From: an uncultured Collinsella sp.
GTDB taxonomy: Bacteria; Actinomycetota; Coriobacteriia; Coriobacteriales; Coriobacteriaceae
Assembly (NCBI GenBank): GCA_934654515.1
Contig: CAKUGA010000006.1
Span: forward strand, 1 to 53,499
DNA length: 53,499 bases
Direction: 5' to 3'
The position numbers and the translations under genes are program-made. Shown piece by piece: positions 24,208 through 32,392 of the stretch (position 1 is the stretch's first letter; every line of letters starts with the position of its first letter). The notes beneath the pieces were generated by a model. The model was not told the DNA's origin and did not search any database. It saw only the letters and a list, made by a program, of their open reading frames with translations.

Positions 24208-25212
24208 CTAGTTTCCCTGCGCGCCCGAGATGCCGTTTTGCAGCGCGTTCCAGGCATCCGTCGCCATATCACCCAGGTTCTGAGCGGTGTCGCCCAGGTT
24301 CTGGGCCGTGTCGCCCAGCTCTTGGGCCTTGTCTCCCAACTCCTGTGCCTTGTTGCTCAAGTCCTCCAACGTATTGGAGCTCAAGCTGTCGGTACCGCTT
24401 TGGCCGTCGGACGAGTTGCCCGAGCTGTTCTTGTGCGTGAGTTGAATTTCGAGGTTGCCGTTGTCGTTATAGTAGGCAGAAGTAACGACCCAGTTGGCAT
24501 CGACGACGGGCGTTGAGCCATCATCAGTCAGGACCACTGCATTCGAAAGGTCGGCGCCACGCGACTTGAGAAGTTTCTTGGCGTTGGACCAGTACTGCCC
24601 CGGGATATCGCTCAGATCGACGGTGCTAGACGAGGCGGACTCGGTTTGCTCGGCAGCGGTATCGGCCGTTGAACTCCTTCGCTTGTTGAGCATGCCCGAC
24701 ACGATGGCAAACACAACCGACAGCGCAAAGAAGATCGCCAGCACGATGAGGATCTTCTTGATCACGCTCGACGAACGCGACGGCTTCTTCTCCTCGTCCT
24801 CGCCATACTGAGGAATGGACTTGGGATACTCGCGATACGGCTCGCGCGCGTAGGCATCGCGCGACTCATAGCGAGGCTGCGCCGTGCGAGGCATATACGT
24901 CGTCTGCTGAGGCTGCGGAATGGGATTTTGCGGCAGGTCATCATAGGGATTCGGCGTCGAGGCGGCATAAGAATTCTGCGGCGCGTAATCAAACGGGTCC
25001 GGAGCTGCGTTGCCATAGGAGCCTTGCGAAGATGCAGCGTAAGAATCCTGCGCCGCGTCTCCATAGCCCATAACCCGGGTGGGCTCGGCAGAAGGCTGCG
25101 TCGCGGCGGGGTCGGTATAACCGGGGTTGGGAACAACGCGGGTCGCATCGGCGCTATCGCCAGCCTGCGCGGAACCGTAACCGCCCATCACGGTTGTCTT
25201 GTCCTGATCCAT
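24208..25212 (-). CDS. Single-pass membrane protein with disordered N-terminus and C-terminal heptad repeats
   Basis: 334 residues. A Tyr/Pro/Gln/Ala-rich, probably disordered cytoplasmic region (1-145) is followed by one membrane helix (about 150-172, KKILIVLAIFFALSVVFAIV), a folded external segment (about 195-255, YWSNAKKLLKSRGADLSN and LEIQLTHKN), a Ser-rich spacer, and near the C-terminus four 7-residue repeats (KAQELGD twice, TAQNLGD twice). The TTV/TRV-like phrases near the start (DKTTVMGGYG, ATRVVPNPG, PTRVMGYG) could be phosphosites of a Ser/Thr kinase recognised by FHA domains. No family recognised. ATG 25212 has AAAGGA 7 bases upstream. It converges with the CDF gene 12 bases away. 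Confidence 0.75.
   Translation of the reverse strand: MDQDKTTVMGGYGSAQAGDSADATRVVPNPGYTDPAATQPSAEPTRVMGYGDAAQDSYAASSQGSYGNAAPDPFDYAPQNSYAASTPNPYDDLPQNPIPQPQQTTYMPRTAQPRYESRDAYAREPYREYPKSIPQYGEDEEKKPSRSSSVIKKILIVLAIFFALSVVFAIVSGMLNKRRSSTADTAAEQTESASSSTVDLSDIPGQYWSNAKKLLKSRGADLSNAVVLTDDGSTPVVDANWVVTSAYYNDNGNLEIQLTHKNSSGNSSDGQSGTDSLSSNTLEDLSNKAQELGDKAQELGDTAQNLGDTAQNLGDMATDAWNALQNGISGAQGN
24272..24355. repeat. Four tandem 21-bp coding repeats
   Basis: Units start at 24272, 24293, 24314 and 24335 and share the frame CCCAG-TTCTG-GC-GTGTCG with substitutions. They encode the heptads of the 24208-25212 protein. Copy number could vary between strains by slippage. Confidence 0.85.
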
Positions 25213-25349
25213 GCAACGATTCCTTTCCGTCGCGCGTGAGCATCAAGTTATCCATGCATTCTACCCGCGCAAAAGCCTATGATGGGCAGAGCCCGTCGGT
25301 ATCTACAAGACATGCGCGACAGGTGGCAACAAGCGAATCGAGGAACGTC

Positions 25350-25586
25350 ATGGCAAAAAGCAAGCTCATCAAAGATACGACGCGCGCCGAACGCGAGGAG
25401 ATCATTAAGCTGGCACTCGCGGGTTGCGGCAACGGCAGCTGCGATAACTGCGGAAGCTGCAGCTTGGGGGCTGGCGACCCCTACGGTACCTACCAGCCCT
25501 ACATTGACGGCGAGATGGAAATCGCCGATATCAACATGATGGTCGCCGAGCGCAACGCCAAGCTCTTCGGCCTTCAACGCGGTTAG
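25350..25586 (+). CDS. Small Cys-rich protein, probable metal-binding
   Basis: 78 residues. A Lys-rich start is followed by a helix (EREEIIKLALAG) and a Cys cluster C26-x4-C31-x2-C34-x2-C37 (CGNGSCDNCGSC), then DPYGTYQPYIDGEMEIADIN and a helical end. Spacing would suit an Fe-S cluster or zinc. No characterised family recognised. ATG 25350 has GAGGA 5 bases upstream; the longer in-frame reading has no good start. It converges with fhs, and the GC hairpin between them works as a terminator on the fhs strand. Confidence 0.75.
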   Translation: MAKSKLIKDTTRAEREEIIKLALAGCGNGSCDNCGSCSLGAGDPYGTYQPYIDGEMEIADINMMVAERNAKLFGLQRG

Positions 25587-25590
25587 AAAA

Positions 25591-25626
25591 CAAAAGCCCC
25601 GCCGGGCCTTGGGGGCACGGCGGGGC
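25591..25626 (-). terminator. Rho-independent terminator of fhs
   Basis: On the minus strand GCCCCGCCG and CGGCGGGGC pair around a 13-base loop and are followed by TTTTGTTTT. It lies about 25 bases past the fhs stop. Confidence 0.85.
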
Positions 25627-25651
25627 GGGCAGGCAGCTAGGGGCAACAGGC

Positions 25652-27319
25652 CTAGAACAGGCCAGTGATGTTGCCGTCGTTGTCGACGTCGATGTTCTCG
25701 GCCGCGGGGACCTTGGGCAGGCCCGGCATGGTCAGAACACTGCCAGTCAGTGCGACCACAAAGTGAGCACCGGCGGAAACCTTGAGCTCACGCACCGTGA
25801 TGCGGAAGTTCTCGGGAGCGCCCAGGGCCTTGGCGTTGTCGCTAAAGCTGTACTGCGTCTTGGCCACGCACACCGGCAGGTTGCCAAAGCCGTTCTCGCG
25901 CAGCTCGGCGAGCTGGCGCTTGGCGGCCGGCGTAAAGTCAACGCCGTCGGCGCGGTAGACCTTGGTGGCAATGGCCTCAAGAGCGTCGGCCACATCGGCG
26001 CCGTCCTCATAGGCAAACTTGAGCTCGCTCGGCTGCTCAATCAGACGCATAACCTCATCGGCAAGCTCGAGCGCGCCCTCGCCGCCCTTGGCCCAGACCT
26101 CGGAAAGCTTAACGTTGACGCCGAGCTTCTGGCACTCGGACTCGATGAGCGCAAGCTCGGCCTCGGTGTCCGTCGGGAAGCGGTTGATGGCGACTACGCA
26201 GGGCAGACCATAAACGTTCTGGATGTTGTCGACGTGACGCAGCAGGTTGGGCATGCCGGCCTTGAGTGCCTCGAGGTTCTCCTCGTTGAGGTCGGCCTTG
26301 GCGACGCCACCGTTGTACTTCAGCGCACGAGCGGTCGCGACGACCACGACGGCGCTGGGGCGAACGCCCGTCATGCGGCACTTGATGTCGAGGAACTTCT
26401 CGGCACCCAGATCGGCACCGAAGCCGGCCTCGGTAATGGCGACATCGCCAAAGCGCATCGCCATACGCGTGGCCATGATAGAGTTGCAGCCGTGGGCAAT
26501 GTTGGCGAAGGGACCGCCGTGAACAAACGCGGGCGTGCCCTCGAGCGTTTGCACCAGGTTGGGCTTGAGCGCGTCCTTAAGCAACGCGGCCATGGCACCC
26601 TGGGCCTTAAGGTCGCGGGCACGGACGGGCTCGCCGGCAAAGCTGTAGCCGACGACGATCTCGCCCAGGCGCTCCTTGAGGTCGTTAATGCTCGTAGACA
26701 GACACAGGATTGCCATGACCTCGGAGGCGACGGTGATATCGAAGCCGTCCTCGCGCGGCACGCCCTGGGCCTTACCGCCAATGCCGTCGATGACGTGGCG
26801 CAACTGACGGTCGTTCATATCGACGACGCGCTTCCAAGTGATGCGTTTAACGTCAATACCGAGTTGATTGCCCTGCTGGATGTGGTTATCAAGCATGGCG
26901 GCCAGCAGGTTGTTGGCAGCACCGATGGCATGGAAGTCGCCGGTAAAGTGCAGGTTAATATCCTCCATGGGGATGACCTGAGCCCAGCCGCCGCCGGCAG
27001 CACCGCCCTTAACGCCAAAGACGGGGCCGAGCGAAGGCTCGCGCAGGGCCACGGCACTCTTGACGCCGCGACGGCGTAGGCCGTCGGCCAGGCCGATGGT
27101 CGTGGTGGTCTTGCCCTCGCCCGCGGGCGTGGGGTTGATAGCGGTCACGAGGACAAGCTTGGCCTGGTGATCAGTTGGCTCGTTGAGCAGGGAATAGTCG
27201 ACCTTTGCCTTGTCAAAGCCGTACGGAATCAGATGCTTAACGTCGACGCCGGCGTTCTTGGCCACCTCGGTAATAGGCAGCGGCGTAACAGAACGTGCGA
27301 TTTCGATGTCAGTAGGCAT
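25652..27319 (-). CDS. fhs: Formate-tetrahydrofolate ligase
   Basis: 555 residues, the usual length. [20 protein letters not shown] opens the protein, the ATP-binding motif is [14 protein letters not shown] (about residue 65), and family blocks include [31 protein letters not shown] (about 260) and the ending [12 protein letters not shown]. The enzyme makes 10-formyl-THF from formate, THF and ATP in the cytoplasm. ATG 27319 has AAAGGA 6 bases upstream. Together with fchA and folD (12-13.7 kb) it forms a one-carbon folate route, although the genes are separate. It is monocistronic with its own terminator. The 27320-27463 gap shows no gene. Confidence 0.97.
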   Translation of the reverse strand: MPTDIEIARSVTPLPITEVAKNAGVDVKHLIPYGFDKAKVDYSLLNEPTDHQAKLVLVTAINPTPAGEGKTTTTIGLADGLRRRGVKSAVALREPSLGPVFGVKGGAAGGGWAQVIPMEDINLHFTGDFHAIGAANNLLAAMLDNHIQQGNQLGIDVKRITWKRVVDMNDRQLRHVIDGIGGKAQGVPREDGFDITVASEVMAILCLSTSINDLKERLGEIVVGYSFAGEPVRARDLKAQGAMAALLKDALKPNLVQTLEGTPAFVHGGPFANIAHGCNSIMATRMAMRFGDVAITEAGFGADLGAEKFLDIKCRMTGVRPSAVVVVATARALKYNGGVAKADLNEENLEALKAGMPNLLRHVDNIQNVYGLPCVVAINRFPTDTEAELALIESECQKLGVNVKLSEVWAKGGEGALELADEVMRLIEQPSELKFAYEDGADVADALEAIATKVYRADGVDFTPAAKRQLAELRENGFGNLPVCVAKTQYSFSDNAKALGAPENFRITVRELKVSAGAHFVVALTGSVLTMPGLPKVPAAENIDVDNDGNITGLF

Positions 27320-27463
27320 GGGCGGTCCTTTCGTTACCGGATGAGAAAAAGACCAGTCCAGCATAGCACGCACGCGCAATAGTAAAACACCCATAACCGA
27401 TGAACGGCGATATGTTTACCCGATGCCCAGCGATAGCCCAACAGCCCGCCAAAACAAAGCGCC

Positions 27464-28531
27464 CTAAACGGTAGGTTCAATCCCCAGGTGCTCAAAGGTG
27501 CGAAGGGTTGCCTGACGGCCCTGCGGCGTACGAATCATCAACCCGCACTGCAGCAGATAGGGCTCATAGACATCCTCGAGCGTGCCCGGGTCCTCGCCCA
27601 CCGCGCTGGCAAGGGTCGTAAGTCCCACGGCACGACCGGAGAACGTCTTAGCGAGCGTCTCCAAAATGCGAATATCCATCCAGTCCAGACCGAGCTCATC
27701 GATCTCGAAGAACTCGAGCGCCTGGCGACAGATATCGAGCTCGATGGGACCGTTGCCGCGCACCTGTGCGTAATCGCGCACGCGCTTGAGCAGGCGGTTG
27801 GCAAGACGTGGCGTGCCGCGCGAACGCGAGCCGATCTCGAGTGCACTGGGATGGTCGATCGTCACGCCCAGGATAGTCGCCGAACGCGTCACAATCTGCG
27901 CGAGCTCTTCGACCGTGTAGTAATCCAGGCGATATGAAATGCCGAAGCGGTCGCGCAGCGGGCCGGTCAACATGCCCGAGCGGGTCGTGGCCGCTACCAG
28001 CGTGAACTTGGGGATATCCAGGCGAATCGAGCGCGCCGCCGGACCTTTGCCGATCACGATATCGAGCGCAAAGTCCTCCATCGCGGGATACAGGACCTCC
28101 TCGACCGAACGGTTGAGACGGTGGATCTCATCGATAAACAGCACATCGCCCGGCTGCAGGTTGGTAAGGATAGCCGCCAGGTCACCGGTACGCGCGATGG
28201 CCGGACCGCTCGTCGTCTTAATCTGGGCGCCCAGCTCGTTGGCGATAACCGTAGCCAGCGTGGTCTTGCCCAGACCCGGAGGGCCCGAGAAGATCACGTG
28301 GTCGAGCGTTTCGCCACGGCTCTGCGCCGCTTCGATCAACACGCGCAGGCTCTGCTTGATGTGCTCCTGACCGCAGTAGTCATCCAGGCGCTGAGGGCGC
28401 AGGGTACGGTCGACATCGAGGTCCTCGGGCGTCAGCTCCGAGCCCACCATGCGCTCGCCATGCGCCATGGATGCCGCCGGCGAGTTGCCGGGCGTCGCCC
28501 ACAGGTCCTGAGAGTCATCGGCTTCCCACAT
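27464..28531 (-). CDS. ruvB: Holliday junction branch-migration motor RuvB
   Basis: 355 residues. AAA+ core with Walker [14 protein letters not shown] (about residue 82), Walker [12 protein letters not shown], sensor [11 protein letters not shown] and arginine-finger region GPLRDRFGI, then the winged-helix end ([21 protein letters not shown]). The RuvA-RuvB complex moves Holliday junctions in recombination repair. The ATG at 28531 overlaps the ruvA stop by one base (TGATG), so the start is set by coupling. A slightly long acidic front ([10 protein letters not shown]) precedes the usual [12 protein letters not shown]. Confidence 0.97.
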   Translation of the reverse strand: MWEADDSQDLWATPGNSPAASMAHGERMVGSELTPEDLDVDRTLRPQRLDDYCGQEHIKQSLRVLIEAAQSRGETLDHVIFSGPPGLGKTTLATVIANELGAQIKTTSGPAIARTGDLAAILTNLQPGDVLFIDEIHRLNRSVEEVLYPAMEDFALDIVIGKGPAARSIRLDIPKFTLVAATTRSGMLTGPLRDRFGISYRLDYYTVEELAQIVTRSATILGVTIDHPSALEIGSRSRGTPRLANRLLKRVRDYAQVRGNGPIELDICRQALEFFEIDELGLDWMDIRILETLAKTFSGRAVGLTTLASAVGEDPGTLEDVYEPYLLQCGLMIRTPQGRQATLRTFEHLGIEPTV

Positions 28532-29151
28532 CACGCATCCATTCCGAGTCGCTTAAGCGCCGCGCCGAGCAGGTCCTCGACACGCATATCCTGCCCATCA
28601 TACCCGCTCAGGGCGACATCGGTCTCCTGCGGGCTAAAGCCCATGGAAAGGAGCGCCGCACGGGCGTCATCGATCGCCGAGGGCGCGGCGGCGGGCACGG
28701 GCATCGCGACCTGTCCGGGAATCACGTCGACCGGCACAAAGCCCTTATCCTTGGCAAAGGTGCTCTTAAGCTCCAAAATCAGGCGCTGAGCCGTCTTTTT
28801 ACCCACGCCGGGCACCTTGGCCATGCCTTTGTCGTCCTCGGCCATTACCAGCGAATACAGCTGTCCCACGGTATAGGTGGAAAGCACGGCGAGTGCCAGG
28901 CGCGGACCAACACCCGAGACGGACACGAGCCGGTCGAACATCGTGCGCTCGTCCTTGGAGGCAAACCCAAAGAGCGTCATGGCGTCCTCGCGCACCTGCA
29001 TGCGCGTGTAGAGGCGGACCTCGCCGCCGGGCGTCGGCAACGTGGCAGCGGTGCTGCCCGAGATGCCGAGCTCAAAGCCCACGCCCGACACATCGACGAC
29101 AGCCGAGCTCATTGTTGCCTCGACAAGCGTTCCATGGAGCTGGGAGATCAT
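28531..29151 (-). CDS. ruvA: Holliday junction DNA-binding protein RuvA
   Basis: 206 residues. OB-fold start [20 protein letters not shown], helix-hairpin-helix segments ([14 protein letters not shown] and [17 protein letters not shown]), flexible linker, and the RuvB-binding C-terminal domain with [11 protein letters not shown]. It binds four-way junctions as a tetramer and loads RuvB. Start ATG 29151 overlaps the ruvC stop (TGATG) and its own stop overlaps ruvB in the same way, so ruvCAB is one tightly coupled unit. Confidence 0.96.
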   Translation of the reverse strand: MISQLHGTLVEATMSSAVVDVSGVGFELGISGSTAATLPTPGGEVRLYTRMQVREDAMTLFGFASKDERTMFDRLVSVSGVGPRLALAVLSTYTVGQLYSLVMAEDDKGMAKVPGVGKKTAQRLILELKSTFAKDKGFVPVDVIPGQVAMPVPAAAPSAIDDARAALLSMGFSPQETDVALSGYDGQDMRVEDLLGAALKRLGMDA

Positions 29152-29672
29152 CAGTATCCGGTTCCTCTCTGTTGATAGAACTCGCCGCCAGTAAGGGCGC
29201 GGGTACGGCTGAGGTTTACGTGGCAGATGGCGCAAGCCAGGGCATCGGCGGCATGGTCGGGATGCGGGTCGTGGTCGAGCTGCGTGAGCGTGCGCACCAT
29301 GTAGGCGACCTGCCGCTTGTCTGCGGCACCGGTACCCACCACAGCCTGTTTGATTTGCATGGGCGTGTACTCGCCAATCTCGAGCGCGCACTCCGAAAGC
29401 GCAACGAGCGCGGCGCCGCGGGCATGTGCCGTGGGGATGGCCGAACGAACGTTGGCACCAAAGTAGATGCTCTCGATGGCAGCCGTGTCGGGGCGGTACC
29501 GCTCGACCACGCCCTTAAGGTCATGGGCAATGTGCGACAAGCGCACCGCGAGCGGACTCCCGGCACTGGTCTCGATGCAACCGTAGGCACGGCAGCGAAC
29601 CTCGCCGCGCCGCTCCTCGATAATCCCCCAACCCGTATGGGCCAAACCGGGGTCGATACCCAAGATAACCAA
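29151..29672 (-). CDS. ruvC: Holliday junction resolvase RuvC
   Basis: 173 residues. Catalytic acids are visible: D7 in LGIDPG, E67 in AAIESIYFG, and H139/D142 in DPHPDHAADALA. It cleaves Holliday junctions as a dimer. The start is TTG 29672, supported by GGGAGG five bases upstream; no ATG fits the conserved N-terminus. First gene of ruvCAB. A 153-base gap (29673-29825) separates it from the following unrelated gene and holds no further gene. Confidence 0.95.
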   Translation of the reverse strand: MVILGIDPGLAHTGWGIIEERRGEVRCRAYGCIETSAGSPLAVRLSHIAHDLKGVVERYRPDTAAIESIYFGANVRSAIPTAHARGAALVALSECALEIGEYTPMQIKQAVVGTGAADKRQVAYMVRTLTQLDHDPHPDHAADALACAICHVNLSRTRALTGGEFYQQRGTGY

Positions 29673-29825
29673 GCCAGCCTCCCCTCGCCTTTTGCCAAGC
29701 GCAAGGCAAGGCCCCGCGCATCATTCCCGAACGTCTGTTCTAGAATAACACAACGGGGCCAAGATGCTTAAAGCAAGATTGATTCAGTTGAGGCGACGTA
29801 GCTGGAACTTAGCCCCATCCCCGAC

Positions 29826-31811
29826 TTAATTCTGGCTGAAAAACGGGAATTGTCTTGGATCCACTGGCGGATGAGGCATCGGCATGCCCTGAGGTCCACC
29901 TTGCGGACCACCCTGACCGCCCATCATCTTGTCGATGGCGTCCTGGACCTCGCCCTCAAACTTCTTCATGCCCTCGTGCAGACGGCGCTGACCGTCCTCG
30001 GAACGCAGCTCCTCCATCTGCTCGGGCGAAATACCCAGCAGCTCACCGAGCACGCCCATCATCTCGCTTCGCATGCGCTCGCTCGTATCCTCGTCGGCAA
30101 AGCGACGCACCTCGGCGCGCGCCAGCGAATCGACCGTCATGCGCTCTTTACCGCTAAGTCCCAGATCGGACCACGCGAGCATATATGGCCAGGAGCGCTC
30201 GGCAAACGAACGAGCCGAGACGATCGGCGTCGTCGGCAGCTGGTGGCGGGCCGCCTCGCCCTGGCGCACGAGCATCAGCAGCAGCGAACAGGCCTCGGGC
30301 TTGCCGGCGGCCATCGGAATATCGTCGAAAGGACGATTGCGGTCCACATGTGACTCGAGCGTGCCATCGACCTCACCGGGTTCAAGCCCACCGAGCAGCT
30401 GCGCCGCGCGGTCGAGCATGTCGACCGGACCGTCGAGCGTCGAGAGCGCCCGCGCCAGCACGCGCTCCATGCAATCCTCCACCGCGTTGAGCGTCACGAG
30501 CTCCTGCGGCACCACGGCAGACGTACGGTTGCGCACGCGCGCCACAAACTCGAGCGTCGACAGGTACACATCGCCAAAGGGCGCGTAATCGCCCTGGTAG
30601 CCACCGCAAAGCGCCGGCGCCGCCAGCGCGTACTCGGTTTTGGACAGCGGGCTCAGCGCCATCGCGCCCAGCTCGAGCGCCGTATCCTCCAGCATGAGTC
30701 CCAGCGTGCGCGAGCGCAAGCGTTCGGCGTCACCCGCCGACACGTCGCGGTCGAGCACACGCGCGGCATCCGGCGCATCGCGCTCAACCGTGCGAATATG
30801 CAGGCGCTCGGCAATGGCACGGACGGCGGCACAACGAGCTGCCTCGGCCTCCTCCTGCGCCGGCGTAAAGATGCGGTTGCGTCCCAGCACCAGACCGATC
30901 ACATTGCGCGGACCCAGGGCGTCGACGGCAAGCGCCGCCAGCAAAGACGACGGCAGGTCGCCCTCGAGCGCCACCACGGCGCGCGACGCACCGTGGGCGC
31001 GGGCGTTGTCGCGCACGGCAAGTACCAGGGCCTGCCACAGCCACTCCTCGGAGCGAAACTCCGGCAGCTCATGGTCCTCCAGGGCATCGAGCATCACGCC
31101 GCGCTGAATCTCCTGAACCAGCAGGCTCTCCTCAAAACACGGCGCCTGGGCCACCACGCGACCGCAGTCATCGAGCACAAACGACCCGCCGGTATACACC
31201 GACTCGTCGTACGCACCGACCGGCGCCATGCAGGCAAACCACACGCTGCGCTTGGATGCGATCTTGCGGTAAGCGCCACTGCGCACGGCGGCGATCGCAG
31301 CGGTCTCGCGGTCGGTCATATCGAATGCGTTGAACTGGAAATAGGCAATGAGGTCGACACCGGTCGGCAGCATCTCGAGCTCGCGGTCCAGGTCGAAAAT
31401 CACCGCAATGCGCACACCGTCCACATCGAACACCGGCGGCGCCCAACGCGCGTCGTTGTTCTCGCCGCGTTGCAGGGCAATGCTTGCGCGCGCGGGCACC
31501 ACGCGACCGTCCTTGAGCATCATGTAGTCGAGCAGGGGCTGGCCCTCAAACGAAACCGCCGCGGGCACGATGCAGATCATGTCAAGCTCCTGGATACGCT
31601 CGGCGACACCAGTCAAGCCGGCAAGCATGTCGTGCTCAAAGTCGGCAGTGCCCACCAGGCCCCCGGGCATGGCGCCCATAAAGAGCGGAGCCGGAACGCA
31701 CAGCACGCGCGCCCCGCGCTCGTGGGCCAGACGAGCCTGGTCCTCGATGCGGCCGCAAATGCCCTCAATATCACCCAGGCGCATATCGATCTGTGCAAGC
31801 GCGAGCTTCAT
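29826..31811 (-). CDS. NadE-like pseudoenzyme: nitrilase-like plus NAD-synthetase-like domains, catalytic residues lost
   Basis: 661 residues, organised like glutamine-dependent NAD synthetase: nitrilase-like amidase half (1-235), synthetase half (about 255-490), plus an extra C-terminal region (about 520-661) ending in a Gly/Pro/Gln-rich tail. The amidase triad is absent: FPEL's Glu is Ala41 (VPAPLF), PK's Lys is Ala107 (VPARAS), and the Cys of ICED is Phe139 (VIFDLD). The ATP pyrophosphatase loop SGGxDSS has become EGDLPSS (283-289). Fold markers remain: AALAVDALGPRNVIGLVLG, LSPLSKTEYALA and YAPFGDVY. It is therefore unlikely to make NAD. ATG 31811 follows GAAAGGG. Standalone gene. Role unknown; a regulatory or scaffolding use is possible. 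Confidence 0.85.
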   Translation of the reverse strand: MKLALAQIDMRLGDIEGICGRIEDQARLAHERGARVLCVPAPLFMGAMPGGLVGTADFEHDMLAGLTGVAERIQELDMICIVPAAVSFEGQPLLDYMMLKDGRVVPARASIALQRGENNDARWAPPVFDVDGVRIAVIFDLDRELEMLPTGVDLIAYFQFNAFDMTDRETAAIAAVRSGAYRKIASKRSVWFACMAPVGAYDESVYTGGSFVLDDCGRVVAQAPCFEESLLVQEIQRGVMLDALEDHELPEFRSEEWLWQALVLAVRDNARAHGASRAVVALEGDLPSSLLAALAVDALGPRNVIGLVLGRNRIFTPAQEEAEAARCAAVRAIAERLHIRTVERDAPDAARVLDRDVSAGDAERLRSRTLGLMLEDTALELGAMALSPLSKTEYALAAPALCGGYQGDYAPFGDVYLSTLEFVARVRNRTSAVVPQELVTLNAVEDCMERVLARALSTLDGPVDMLDRAAQLLGGLEPGEVDGTLESHVDRNRPFDDIPMAAGKPEACSLLLMLVRQGEAARHQLPTTPIVSARSFAERSWPYMLAWSDLGLSGKERMTVDSLARAEVRRFADEDTSERMRSEMMGVLGELLGISPEQMEELRSEDGQRRLHEGMKKFEGEVQDAIDKMMGGQGGPQGGPQGMPMPHPPVDPRQFPFFSQN

Positions 31812-31928
31812 GGCTCAGCCCTTTCCGTCGTAAACCATCGTTGTCGTAGTAAAAGCGCCGGCCGCATAATGCAGTCGGCGCTTGCATGTGCATATGCTAG
31901 CTATGATACCCCGAGCGGGGGCGTGCTC

Positions 31929-32291
31929 CTAGAACGTCGCGGACCACAGCCCGTGCAGGTTGCAGTAGGCATAGACGGTGCCGGTCTTGGAACCGCCGGC
32001 AAAAAACGTCGCGGGCTTCATGCCGGGCTGGAGGTAATGGACCTCCAGACGGCCCTCGGCCTCAAGCGCGATCCATTCGATATAGTGCTCGGGCAGGCTG
32101 GGGTGCTCAACCGAACCCACGCGCGCACGGATTACGTGACCGTCGCGCTCGCTCTCGACGACGGGCACGTGCTTCTCGTGCGCCGCGTCCTCGGTGTTCG
32201 CGGTCAGCTCCGTGCAGCCAGCGGGGGTTGCAACGTCGTCGCCAAGGGCGGCAATGAGCTTGCCGTCGGGGTCCTTAAAGAATTTCGCCAT
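31929..32291 (-). CDS. Superoxide reductase (desulfoferrodoxin family, no N-terminal Cys4 domain)
   Basis: 120 residues. Iron ligands of the SOR centre are all visible: H41 in HEKHVPVVE, H63 and H69 in VEHPSLPEHYIEWI, C110 and H113 in CNLHGLW; E39-K40 beside the first His match the catalytic pair. The front (MAKFFKDPDGKLIAAL) lacks the four cysteines of desulforedoxin, so this is the one-iron type with a short extension. It reduces superoxide to peroxide without oxygen release, suiting an anaerobe. ATG 32291 has GGAGA 5 bases upstream. A promoter may lie in the 101-base gap to the SNF2 gene. Confidence 0.93.
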   Translation of the reverse strand: MAKFFKDPDGKLIAALGDDVATPAGCTELTANTEDAAHEKHVPVVESERDGHVIRARVGSVEHPSLPEHYIEWIALEAEGRLEVHYLQPGMKPATFFAGGSKTGTVYAYCNLHGLWSATF

Positions 32292-32392
32292 GATGTTCTC
32301 CTTTGCTGATGTGCCGGTGTTCTCGATGTCTCTTATGCCCAAAGGCAAACGAACCATCCACGACATCGCAAATGAACACATAACGAGCGAGG

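Noticed and set aside
27320..27463. THF riboswitch before fhs
   Set aside because: No recognisable conserved core in the leader.
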